Source: Parasponia andersonii (lineage: Eukaryota > Streptophyta > Magnoliopsida > Rosales > Cannabaceae). Taken from it: a stretch of DNA of 64,000 nucleotides. Numbering within the stretch: position 1 is the stretch's first letter; each line of letters starts with the position of its first letter. The stretch lies in contig JXTB01000083.1 in the NCBI GenBank assembly GCA_002914805.1, positions 348,225 through 412,224 of the forward strand, read 5' to 3'. Under the pieces are notes generated by a model. That model did no database searches. It was not told where the DNA came from and saw only the letters and a program-made list of their open reading frames with translations. A program made the position numbers and the translations under genes. This document shows, one piece after another, positions 34,424 through 46,361 of the stretch.

Positions 34424-35143
34424 TGCTGAGCTGACCCGGGAACGGGGACACAGCTCGGGATAGAAACGAGCCGCTGTCCGGAGTGAATGTGCGGCTGCGA
34501 TTATGTTTTGGTGATTTGCTTATTTTGAATTTGTGGGGTGATGTGGTTTTGGGAGGAATGTGTGTCATTTTTGGTGAAGAGGGAATGGGAATGAGAGTCT
34601 TGGCTTTGAGAGAGGGATTCGTGAGAAAACTGCCCTGAATTACTTGAGATTCTAAGAATAGATTTGGAAAGACAAGGAAAGAGATTCTTGGGTTGAGAAC
34701 TGTCGTTGACCAAGCCAGCCTCATTTAGAGACCTTTCCCATTATGGGGTGGTGGCAAAATGGACTTCTTTTGCGGATGGATACAAAGCTCTGTTTCAGGA
34801 TTATTTTGCATCGTCTAAAATTGCCTTTTAAATAAAAGGGGTAATCTATATGTGGTTGGTGAAACTGTGAAAGTAGTGTGCGTGTGTGTACTCTTTTTTT
34901 TTGGTGATTAATGTCAACTATCAAAGACTTTTTAGACTTGAAATTAAAGAGAAGGGTCAAGAGATTTTCTCGTCTTCTTGCTCTTGCTACGTGCAATTGC
35001 AACCCATTTTGCGTTGGTTGAAAGAAGAATGAAAAGAAGTTAATTACATACAAAGCACACACAATTAAGGCAAGGCTGCTTCTTGTAACAACTCTTCTGA
35101 ATGTCTTCTTCTAGGATTCAATTCTGACGTCAGACACCAACAT
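34424..35143. other. Receptor gene promoter side and LHCA6 3' flank
   Basis: The part next to 34424 should hold the 5' untranslated region and promoter of the receptor gene. The part near 35100 is 3' of LHCA6. No separate gene is supported; the open frames here (34501-35062) lack motifs. Confidence 0.5.
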
Positions 35144-36637
35144 TTACTGTGAAGTGAAGGCCTGCAAATATGAATTACCAGTTATCAACCATTAACTAGA
35201 AAAGCGCTTCATTACAAAACAAGTATTATCAAGGATGAATCTAATTTTCGACCTGTCAATTTCAAAATGTCCCAAGAAGAACAATGTTTTATTATCTTTA
35301 TTTCGATTTCAAATGTTTCATTTTTGTCACTTATTTATGAGAGTGTCGTTCATAGTGGGACATAAAACATAGTTCAAGTGAGTATAAATACAGAGATATT
35401 TCGAAATTTAGAGACCCAAAATGAGATTCCAATTATAATTTGGGAACTAAAAATGAGATTAAGCCTATTGCTTTTTTTTTTTTTTTTTGAGTAAGCCTAT
35501 TGTCAATATTTAAGAGTTTTACCGAAAATATGTTGCAGTGACCAGGATCAGCAATGTGAGCCATCAGATTATCAATAGGGTCTTTCCCGGTATAAATAGC
35601 TTGGAACCAAAAGCCAACAAATGCCAGCATGGCAAGACGCCCGTTCTTGATCTCTTTGGTCCTCAACACCATGACAGGCTCCGGAGACCCTCTTCCCCAC
35701 ATTAACGGGTCAAACCAAAGCCCACCCGGGTAGCCCACATCGGGCGTTGGGTTCTTCTTGTGGGGCAATTTGGGCTCAATGTTGACGCACCCCGGATTTA
35801 TGATGTCGGCCCATCTTCGGCCCTCAACCCAGCCCATTAGTACCATTTGCACCACAAACAAAGTCGTATTGTCCGCAAAGTATTCGCGTGCTCCAGCATC
35901 GTACCATGAGAAGTCCTGAATGAATCCCAGCCTTTCAAGCCACTCCGGAATCAGGATTCCGGACACTGCCAGCATTGCCCACCTGCCGTGGATCAATTCC
36001 GCTTGTGCAAACCATTTTAGCAATTCCGGATCAGACCCTGGAATCAAAATTGTGTGCTGTTTTCCAATTACAAATGCATTTACATACTAAAAAGAGAAAA
36101 GAAAGAGTCAAAATATGATTCAGAAGAATATATGGGAACCTAATCCAAGTGGGTCAAAGCCAAAATCCCCAGGAAGGCTGAAAAAACACCAAGTCAGAAA
36201 AAAGTCAAATGTGACCAAAAAGAGAGAAAGAGAGGGAGAGAGAGAGAGAGAGAGAGAGATATTTATTTGGAAAAGTGACCTTCCATCAAGCCACTGAGGA
36301 GGTGAACTACCGGGGAACCATAATGGTCTATCTGGAGGAAGTGGTTCACAAACACTTGAAATTCCTTTTGTTGCATTAACCCGAGTTGTACTTGTACCAA
36401 ACAAGGCTTTTGTGATTTTTCCTGGTGAAAATTTCAGTGGAAATAATTCCCTGTTTCCAAACAGCAATTATGTGCATACAAAATCAAAATAAAGCTAGCT
36501 TTAAACGCACTATGTAAGTAAGTGTAGTAGCCAGTAGAAGAATGTGGTTGAAAAATGAGACGATTTTAGTTTAAGGAAGAGTGTGTGGACCTGTTTCGGA
36601 CGGTTGAGAGAGCAGTAGAGGCGATTGCCAAGGCCAT
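35144..36637 (-). CDS. LHCA6: LHCA6, photosystem I light-harvesting chlorophyll a/b protein
   Basis: Five exons: 36591-36637, 36280-36450, 36140-36177, 35523-36037 and 35144-35161, GT/AG throughout, 789 nt, 262 residues. The N-terminus ([15 protein letters not shown]...) is a chloroplast transit peptide. The mature part begins near [20 protein letters not shown], which with the ending HCNIFSAFTSQ is diagnostic for LHCA6 rather than LHCA1-5. Chlorophyll-binding helices are present: [11 protein letters not shown] (near 98-108) and [14 protein letters not shown]6 sits in thylakoid membranes and, with LHCA5, links photosystem I to the NDH complex for cyclic electron flow. The last exon codes only five residues plus stop, so its splice site is easily missed. 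An intron holds a (GA)n run at 36230-36259. Confidence 0.95.
36230..36259. repeat. (GA)n in the second LHCA6 intron
   Basis: A GA-rich tract lies between LHCA6 exons 2 and 3; it is slightly interrupted at its left. Confidence 0.85.
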
Positions 36638-37029
36638 ACTGATCTAGGCAATAATAGTTTTTTGAAGTTTGGATAGCTTTCCACAATAGGCTCTATCGAT
36701 TAGTTTTCTGAACGGTTTATCTGCTCCTAAGGAAGATGGATAGGTCTCGATAGGATGTGATATAACGTGGCACGACAAGGATGAAAATAAAAAACCAATG
36801 GTGGCTAAGCTGGCAATTTCTCAAAAAAATAAAAAATAAAAAATAAAGGATGAAAATAACCAGTGGCGGCTAAGCTGGCAAATTCTTGTGCTTAGTTCTG
36901 GGTATGAAATTCAAATAGGCCCAACAAAAGCATTGCTATCCCAGTTGGGCATGGACAAACATTGGAGCCGAGCCCATATCCAGTCCATTCATTTGGTCGG
37001 GAAAGTTCATAAATACCGGTTTTGAAAAT
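36638..37029. other. LHCA6 promoter region with a local duplication
   Basis: Upstream of LHCA6. A block of about 40 bp, gatgaaaataaaaaaccaat then ggtggctaagctggcaattt at 36780-36820, recurs at about 36849-36890 with changes. No further gene is seen. Confidence 0.6.
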
Positions 37030-37625
37030 CATATTTTCAAAACTAAAAATACCTAAAAATACCTATTTTCTATTTTTATTTAACTGATACCCTTTTTATA
37101 CCCTTTTTAGAGAAATATAGATACTAATGTTTTATATATGACATTTATACCATGGTATGAATAAAAATTCTACTAAAAATTGGTACACATTACAAAAACA
37201 TATACCACATATCAAATTTATAATAAAAAATATAAATCATAGTAAACATTTATATTATAAATATATATAAATATATATATTATAGATGATAATGTTTTAC
37301 ACATGAAATGTATACTACAATATATATTTCATCATATAAAATGTATTCATGAGTAAAAATTACACTAAAAATTGGTATATATTTTAAAATGTATACCATA
37401 AGTAAATTTTATCATGAAAAATGTAAACTATAATAAATATTTGTCTTGTAAATGTATACTATTCATATTTTAAATATGAAATGTATATCTTATATGTGAA
37501 AATTTACACTATAAATATATACTACTCATATTTTGTAAATGAATATATACCACAAAAATGAGTATTTTTGAAAGAAAAATTGAAAACAAATATTTATAAA
37601 ATTAAAATATAAAAACGGATACTAG
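37030..37625. repeat. Degenerate AT-rich tandem repeat, about 165-bp period
   Basis: Similar blocks start near 37128 (atgttttatatatgacattt), 37293 (atgttttacacatgaaatgt) and 37452 (tcatattttaaatatgaaat). Each is followed by variants of ctaaaaattggtacacatta and atttataataaaaaatataa. There are two and a half to three copies, much diverged. It may be the body of an old non-autonomous transposon. Confidence 0.5.
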
Positions 37626-39815
37626 GTATAAATTTCTCTGTAATTAGTAGATGCTCAGGCTTTGGAACAGGTTACTTAGGTAGTTACATAATACATTTTG
37701 TAGGAGAGTTAAATTAAATATGAATAACAATTAATTACCATTTTAATATCACCTGTAAATAACAACTGATTTTAGTGCTCCAATAACTACCATTTTTTGG
37801 GCATACATATTTAGAAATTTTATATATCTAATCGCATGGATAATTAGTAACTTGTAAAGTTAAAGGTTAGTATTGATTTTCAAACAGCGGAAATTGGTAA
37901 ATTTAAGTATTAAAAAACTACAGTTGCTAAAAGTAATTAATCTCCTAAGAGAAATAGAGATGATATATTTTTTTTGTAGACAAACACCCTTACAGAGCTT
38001 TTGATAAGGAGTAATCTCAGTTTTCAAATTAATGGGGATATTGAAGAGGATGATCTGATTGTTTAATATCTAGAATAACTATGCTTAGTTGCACATTATA
38101 ATATTATTTATGATTCTCGAGAATATTAGAAATTTGTATTTAGTTACACACGAGAATATACCGTTTTTTCTTATTTTGTCAAAAATACTTTATACAATCA
38201 TTTTTTGACGGTTTTATATAATAAATTATTAAATTCTGTTTTTAGAAAAACAATAATAAAGTTAAATTGCCTATAAATGAATTGCTTATAAAAATACAAT
38301 CTTATTAAATTGAAACAAATATAATATAAAAATTCACGTTAATATCATGCTAAAAGGTTTAAACAAACACCCTTATGGCCTTATCCCTTGGAATCAAGTG
38401 TGAACCACTTGGAAAGTGACATATGAAATTGAAGAAAAATATATACTATTAAGACGGGCTAATCTAAACTTAACTTAATCTGTTGATAAAAGAAGTCGTA
38501 TACCAATACGATGGTAGGGAACACAGTGGTTGAAGGGAAACAACTAAAATAAGTGACCTATGATTATGATTTAATCTTACAATTTTCTATATTGGTACTG
38601 AGTTTGAGAGACTTGCGTTAGGTGGGTGTAGCTAAATCAACTGCTTTCCTTACAAATAGACAGATTGTAACCCCTCACCACTCGCCTACTTGATGTATTA
38701 CGCCACGGTGCCACTTTTACTTCACTATGCCGCAAACACAAGACATATATGTCATATTATTTTTTTCTGTCGTTATAAAACATATATACCGAATCCATTT
38801 ATAAAAAAAAAATCACTCTTAAAATTTAATTTATTTAGTGAATTCAACGATACCTTGATTGGAGGAGTTCGTATTCAATCTCTTTGAACACCAATTTAAT
38901 TATAGCTTTCGAAGAAAATAGAAGACCCACCAATATACAAACCAAACTTTAATTCAGAATCAAGTATGTATTTTTCAGGGTCTGTTTTATCTACTTCATT
39001 ATTAGTCTCGTGTGTATGTTTTTTTTTTTTTTCCTCGAATTAACTATTCATAGTACCTGGATTTTTGGCTACGCACTTGAAGTGAATTATTGTTTTTTTT
39101 TTTTCCGTTTTGCCTGTTGCTAACAATTTGATGTTTGATTTTTTTTATTTTTTATTGAAAGCATATTTAATTTCTAAACGAAAATATTAAAGAATACGTG
39201 TTTACAATAAGCACCATAATTCTATTGGTATAAGATTCATATTTAAATTTAAATTGGATCTTACGATTATATTTGCGTTGGTATGTATTGCTAAGAAGCA
39301 CACATGCCCGCCTCGTTGCTAAATTTTGAGAAATCTGATTTTTTTTTTTTTTACTACACGTGGCATCATATGACCAAGGTAGCATGAAATTTCTAAGAGA
39401 TACCCTGTAACTCTAGGGCCGTTCCGCCATCACTGTCTCAGAATCAAGTCTCCCCAAAATCCTTCTTACCCCAAGTTTCGAATTCCCCCTCCCCAAGTCT
39501 CAACCTTGACGAGAAGAAGAGCCTTCCCTTAAAAGACACTCCATTTTTTAGTAGCCAAAGTCCACCAGACTCTGATTATTAACACCTGACCCAATTTTTC
39601 CATGAACTCCATTCTCACCACAAATCCATAATAATCCTTTCACTTTGATCCCCACTTCCCTTCAGTCACTTCCAATAAGCCAAAACTACAGATCCCCAGA
39701 TCCCATTTTCCAATATTCAAACTTACCCAGATCGCCAATCACCATTTTTCTTCTCTTTTTGGTCAATTGAATCAAAGTTCTTGACTGACCCACTGATTTT
39801 CCCAGAAGGGTTTTC
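37626..39815. other. Long AT-rich spacer up to the GH28 gene
   Basis: No gene recognised. T-runs occur near 39020, 39090 and 39345. From about 39410 the composition becomes CT-rich and is probably the promoter and 5' untranslated region of the GH28 gene. Confidence 0.5.
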
Positions 39816-42800
39816 ATGGTGGAGACCTTACCGGCCGGGCGGTTCCACCACCAGAGGTTGGACTTCCGGCGATGGGTTCCGGCATTCGTGTCCTCGCATC
39901 GGACCCTCTTCACGGCGCTCTGGGTCGTCGGGTTTTTGTCGCTTTTCGTTTGGCAGAGGAATTTAATAGATGGGTTTTCGATATTCGGGCGACCCGTGAC
40001 GAGACCCATGCCCACGCTTCGACCCGTGGCCTTCAATTTGACGGATTTTGGGGCTGTGGGTGATGGTGTTACTGTCAACACTGAGGCCTTTGAGAGGGCT
40101 GTTTTGGCTATCTCGAAGTTGGGCAAGAAAGGTGGAGGGCAGCTCAATGTGCCTCCCGGGCGTTGGCTCACGGCACCGTTTAATCTAACTAGTCGCATGA
40201 CTCTTTTTCTCGCTGAAGGTGCTGAAATACTTGGAATTCAGGTTAGTTCTTGTTTTTGTTTCTTCTTTCATTGTTTTGTATGTTATGTCTAATTTTCTTT
40301 AGTTAGGAGAGGTTGGCCTTTTTTGGGCTTCTTGTTGTTTTTTTTTTTTTTTCTCTCTCTCAGTGCTGTAAAACCAACTAGTAGCTTTTACCATGATCAT
40401 GCTACTTTAAGCTTTGTAGCCTTGGAAAACACTCTGATAAGTTGATAACATAGGAGTTCTAACTGTTGTCATACAAACTTGAAAGGGATAATGAATTGGA
40501 AAACATGGGAGTGTGTATCCTAGAAGTATGTGATGAGTAGTAAGTCCTTGTAGAAATAGCCTTTCAACACACTTTTGATGCAGCGGAAAGGATTGATCAA
40601 GCCAAATCCATGGCTGAAGGGAAAAGAAGAGCCAAGCTCTGTAGAAAAACTTTCTTTCAATGGCCAAAATCTAAAGATGTTCATTGCAACCCAACAACCC
40701 AAGTAATATAGCAAAGCGACAACAGGTTTTGACCAAAAGGACACCGTTTTGGTTCAAATGAGAAACAATAAGATAATAAAACTAAATGAAAGACAAGAGA
40801 GCTATTTCTTCAAACGACCAATATTGCTCACAAGGACAACTCTTGTTCATCACTTTGTAATGAGCTCCGACATCAATTTTTAATCAGTAGCAAACTGGAG
40901 GTTATGTTTGTGGTCATGAGCACTAGATATTATCTGGAATATTTGCTTTTTTTCTCCTGGGTCTTTATTGATCATAATTCGACCTACAAGTAATCAAGCT
41001 TACAGCCTGACAAATTTTCACCAGTTTCCCTTGTTAAAGTATTTTTTAGACCATGCAAGAGATGTGAACAGTCAACAAAAAGTTTGTGAGAACGGATATA
41101 TACAGTAGGTTCATTTTTATTATTCTTTGGCTGGAAGTCTGAAACACACAATTGCATATCAACAATGTCATTTCTCATATCGATCATGCCAAAGTCACTA
41201 ATTATTTGTGTTTTTCATTCCATTTACTGCTGTCTCATTTTTTCACGTTTTTACGGTTGGTACTGATGTTACAAAGTTCACTTGTTTTGTTATGTGACAG
41301 GATGAGAAGTATTGGCCACTGATGCCTCCATTGCCTTCATATGGCTACGGGAGAGAGCATCCTGGGCCTCGATATGGGAGTTTGATTCATGGTCAGAATC
41401 TGAAAGACCTTGTTATTACAGGTTAGACGTCTTATCGTGTCTTTATCAAGTTGAGGTTGTATTTACTTCTAGTAATAGAAATGAGTTATGTTCTTAGCTG
41501 ATTACATGAACATTGATTAGGTGAGGAGTTCATCACATCAGGGATTTTGAGATGATATTTGGATCCAATAGGTTTTTTAAGGTGGAGTAGGTCTTTTATT
41601 AGTCATGGCCCTTAACCATGTAATTCTCTATTTGGACGTCATAATTTGGCATACTAATTTTGAATTTGTGACAAGGGGTAAGGTAACTGATTCATGTGGT
41701 TGTAAAGTGTGGCAAAAGCCTGCATCTAATGACCCATAAGCTGTCTTACATTGTGGCCTCATAAAAGCTGAAGAAGTATGTAATTCAAATAATAACTAGC
41801 CTCTTTAGCCCATTTCCTCACTCCACTCCAAATTACATAATTCACTAGCCCACCTGGAGCATAAGGGGAAAGAATTACCATCTTGCATTTGACCATCATG
41901 CATCCTGGAGTCGTCAATTAATTTCTCACTTATGTTATTCCCTTGCGGTCTTTCTTTTGGTTAACACTTTTCTCAGGCAATTAGTCATATAAATTAGGTA
42001 GGCAACTTCAGTGCACTGATATTGACATGATCATGCTTAGAAACTAAGTTGCCTTTGCCCACTTTCTTGTTTCCTCTATAAACTTTTTTATATATGATTT
42101 CTTCTGATCATAGTTTTGTATTCACTGACCAACAGGGCATAATGGTACCATAAATGGGCAGGGTCAAACATGGTGGAAGAAGTATCGCCAGAAGCTTCTC
42201 AACCACACTAGGGGACCACTTGTCCAGATCATGTGGTCGAGTGATATTGTGATCACTAATATAACTTTACGTGATTCTCCTTTTTGGACACTTCATCCTT
42301 ATGACTGCAAAAATGTAACTATCAGAAATGTTACTATTTTGGCTCCTGTATTTGAAGCTCCAAATACTGATGGAATTGATCCTGGTAGGCTGGCTTTTAC
42401 TTCTTAATTCAATTTTATGTAGCATTAGTCCTGCCACTAATGCATTATGCAGGCATTCTAAGCTTCTTTGTTTTCTGTTTGGGATGGTTAGCCAAATGCT
42501 AACCAAGTCAACTGCATCAGTAAAGAAATTCCTTTTATCATTGAGAATTAACTAGCTTCAATTTGCACGGCAAACAGATTCTTGCGAGGATATGGTGATT
42601 GAGGATTGTTATATAAGTGTTGGAGACGATGCAATTGCTGTAAAGAGTGGCTGGGATCAGTTTGGAATTGCTTATGGACGACCTTCAATGAACATACTCA
42701 TCAGGAATCTAGTTGTTCGCTCTATGGTCAGGTAGGTATTATACATGTCTCTTTTCTATCTCTTTTTAATTGCTGTTTTTGAAGTATTTGTCAGGAGTCC

Positions 42801-43711
42801 CTTGGGTGAATATAAATGGTAGTTATTCTTTCTTCCTTCCCTTTTTCGAAAGAAATTTAAGTAAACAGATGACAGTTCATTTTTCTTAAATTTTCAATTG
42901 TATTGTGTGTTATGGACAGATTCTTTTAAGCTAATTTGTGCCTTGGGGTTCTATCAATCTTCAGTAGAACTCAATTATGGATTTTTCCTTGAATGGCTTT
43001 TGGGTTACCTCATTTTGAAGCCAACCTTTATTTTCATTATATTGTCAAGATGCAGTCTAGGCCATGCTTTGCAAAACCTAATATGTCTGATACCTAAGAC
43101 AGTGTAATTACTTGATTTTTATTATTGGTGCCTCATCTACACAACATGATACTAATTTGGATCCACTTTGGCGGCAATGCAACAGTGCTGGCATATCAAT
43201 AGGCAGTGAGATGTCTGGTGGGGTTTCGAATCTGACAGTAGAGAATGTCCTTGTGTGGAGCTCAAGGCGTGCCGTCAGGATCAAGACTGCTCCAGGAAGA
43301 GGTGGTTATGTCCGTCAAATCACCTACCGGAACCTAACATTTGACAATGTCCGTGTTGGGATTGTTATTAAGACAGACTACAACGAACACCCTGACGACA
43401 ACTATGATCGAAAGGCTCTCCCAGTGCTTGAGGACATAAGCTATACTAGCATTCATGGACAGGGAGTTAGAGTTCCCGTCCGTATCCACGGTAGTGAAGA
43501 AATTCTAGTGAAGAACGTGACTTTCCGGGATATGTCAGTTGGAATAACATACAAGAAGAAGCATATTTTCCAGTGTGCCTTTGTCCAAGGTCGTGTAATA
43601 GGAACTGTCTTCCCTGCCCCTTGTGAGAATCTTGATAGGTACGATGAGCAAGAACGGTTGGTTAAGCGGTCTGCGTCCCAGAACGTGACAGACATAGATT
43701 ATGATTTTTGA
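39816..43711 (+). CDS. Glycoside hydrolase family 28, polygalacturonase-like
   Basis: Five exons: 39816-40241, 41301-41421, 42136-42384, 42578-42731 and 43186-43711, all GT/AG, 1476 nt, 491 residues. A hydrophobic helix (LFTALWVVGFLSLFVW, about 31-46) behind a basic N-terminus looks like a signal anchor rather than a cleaved signal. The GH28 right-handed beta-helix follows from NLTDFGAVGDGVTVNTEAF. Catalytic motifs are NTDGID (about 258-263), GDDA (about 281-284) and RIKT (348-351). The third motif is AGISIGSE, lacking the His of the classical GHG, as in the plant GH28 clade whose members end in GSEMSGG. Family members hydrolyse pectic homogalacturonan in the wall; whether this clade has that activity is less certain. 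Start chosen at the first ATG giving the anchor. Confidence 0.93.
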
Positions 43712-46069
43712 CAAGAACAGAAGTTCTCAATTTCAAAAGCTCATCCCTTTTCAAGAAAAGAAAAATCCAGAGCTTATTAGCCTGTGGAGCCATAAGAAAG
43801 CAACATCGCGGGATATAGTTTAGAGCAGTTAATTTCTGATTCTCTCTCTGTTTTTTTCTTTGTTCTTTTCTTTTTCAAATATGATGTACATAGCTAAATT
43901 TTTGTGTTGCTCCTACAATTCGTGGAAATATTTCGTTCCTTCGTCGTAGACCATGTACTGCTGAGCTTCCATATCCCCTTCTCGCATGAGTAATATGTTG
44001 TCTTTTTGGCTTCATTTTTTTTTTTTTGGTGGCCAGATAAAATTCTGTCAGAGGACGCATATACATATATATGGAGTGAAAAAGAAAGCAAGAGTATGGC
44101 CCAACCACGTACGAATTCATATTCAAATATAAGAAGTATGACTGAAATGAGTGTTTATAGTCCAACAGGCGGTCCTTCATAAACATCATATGATTTCAAC
44201 AGACTTTGGTCAAAAAATCCGGAATTCAGCTGTTCGGGAGATCAGGAACAAATATACGGTACAAAATGTAATTTATTTATTTAAAAGAAGTAAAAAGTCT
44301 TTTTGTAGTTTGGCGGACCAAACATGGAGATGGAAGTGAATTTATTCGCTGAAAATATACGATGATAACTCCAAGTCTGTGGAATGGAGTTCGTGATTTA
44401 TAAGGTAGTAAGTAAATCTTTGGACCACATCATCTGTATTCTGTCCTGTACTTGTTTGCTCTCTTATCTCCAAAACATTACTTTCAGATAATTCGTACTC
44501 GTCTCTGTTAGATTCTATTTGAGTTTTCAGACCCCCTATTACATGCAATAGCATCGTCTGTTTTATATGTCATTTTCTGCAGATATTTCTTTCACCAAAA
44601 CTAGTTACTTATAAAAGCTACAAGACAAAAACCCTTCACTTTAAAGGACGCACATAGTTAAGCCATGGCCTACCAGTGCTACCCTAATATTTTGAACAGT
44701 GGAAATAAACAAAAGGCCACTAGTTGAAATTTGCTTAATGACTAGAGATTGATTACGAAACAGGAGAGCTAAGACAGGTTTTGGACCCTTTGGCATGCAG
44801 AGACAAATCCCCATAACTCGTAAGCTGACCATTAACCTCATTTTCGTTGTTTTAGCTATTTTACGTAGATAGTTGATATTCTTTTTTTTTTTTCCTCGTA
44901 ATAAAATAAATTACTAGACAATTCTATGATAGGGTTTAGGATTTAGAACCTAAAACTTGAGAAGCCTTGTAATGTTTAAAGTATTAGTCTGCTAAGCCGA
45001 TTCAACTACAGTCTAACACTTGAGTTCAATAATAATAATTAAAAAAAAAAAAAAAGAAAAGAAAAGGGGGGAGGGGCGGGAGTGGGGTTCATTTTCTAAA
45101 TCAATTTTGAAAATAGATTATTAAGAGAAAAATGGAAAATTTGGAGGTATAATGGTATGGGATCTTGTGAATGCGTCAGGTTTAGAAACTCTATGGCATA
45201 ATTAACGTGGGGTTGAGTTGTGGGAGGCACAAAACAAGAAACAAGACTCAAGACTCAAGACAGCTGTGGTAACAAAATTAGTAGACTGCAATCATAAGAG
45301 CTTCCCCACCAACCGCCCATTCAATAAATCGTCTCCGGCGGCCACATAATTGCCCATTGGCCAGATGATAGTGATGCATATGTCAAATCAGAAATATCCA
45401 TTATGTGCAACTCACGTAAACTAATAGGAATTGAGCAGGCCCGTTTAATCTTGAGAAAATTAGCTAAATACCCCTACTAAATAAAAAGTACAGAGATATG
45501 GGACTCCAAAGAGTGGTCTAAGTGACAAGTCGCTAATCTTTAAGCCCTCACGTCGTCTTTGAGAATCCAATCAAATGAGGATAGTTCTAGAAAATGACAC
45601 ATTACCGGGATTTTTTCTCCCTTTTTTATTACCGAAAAAAAGTATAAACACGAATTATTTAAATTGAAGTGTAACATAAAACTTAAATAAATCTTTAGTG
45701 AAATAAATTTGAGTCTCCTCCACTTCTAATTTGGTCCCAATTTGAATCTCATCACCCTAGTTATTAGTTACGAATTACTAATTATTTATTAGTTACGAGT
45801 TACTAATTACAAAAATTAGTAACCAGCCAGAAAAACCTGTAAGAATGTAAATCCTGTTCGTAAGTGTAGCATCCAGTACAAAGTTATTGCTTATACATAT
45901 AGTTGTTATAAGTGAGTTTCAGAAGTGAATTTATTTTAAAATGGAAGAAGACATTTGTGATGATAAAAGTCGGTTTTGTACTATTACATTTGTGCGTGAG
46001 TATCACGCTTTTATTAGTTGTTAGCACCACACAAGTGCTCTAACAATGTTCTTTCGTAATGGATAATTC
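43712..46069. other. Spacer downstream of GH28
   Basis: Presumed 3' untranslated region (to about 43930), then AT-rich spacer. Near 45770-45830 a short palindromic stretch of repeated ttagttacgaattactaatt type is seen. No gene is recognised on either strand. Confidence 0.5.
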
Positions 46070-46189
46070 NNNNNNNNNNNNNNNNNNNNNNNNNNNNNNN
46101 NNNNNNNNNNNNNNNNNNNNNNNNNNNNNNNNNNNNNNNNNNNNNNNNNNNNNNNNNNNNNNNNNNNNNNNNNNNNNNNNNNNNNNNNN
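46070..46189. other. Assembly gap, 120 N
   Basis: Undetermined bases; the gap covers the outer edge of the left LTR of element B. Confidence 0.99.
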
Positions 46190-46361
46190 GCTTTGGATTT
46201 CTCAATTTTGTGAATAGGAAACTACATAATAAAGTACAATACAATATTGAGATTGGGTAATTACATAATAATAGGTAATTATCTCATTCTTAATTAGCTA
46301 ATTACTTTTTTTAAGGATTAGGCAGGATAACTATTTGTGGTAGTCAAAAAACCACACAATA
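46190..46361 (-). mobile_element. Element B: 3' LTR (partial)
   Basis: It matches the right LTR from tctcaattttgtgaatagga to gtggtagtcaaaaaaccaca, i.e. 52256-52416. The remainder is in or beyond the gap. Confidence 0.75.

Noticed and set aside
33567-34463. Plus-strand frames opposite the LRR exon
   Set aside because: Antisense to a well-supported coding exon, with no motif of their own.
39686-40198. 170-residue minus-strand frame
   Set aside because: Antisense to GH28 exon 1 and its leader; the plus frame has the family motifs.
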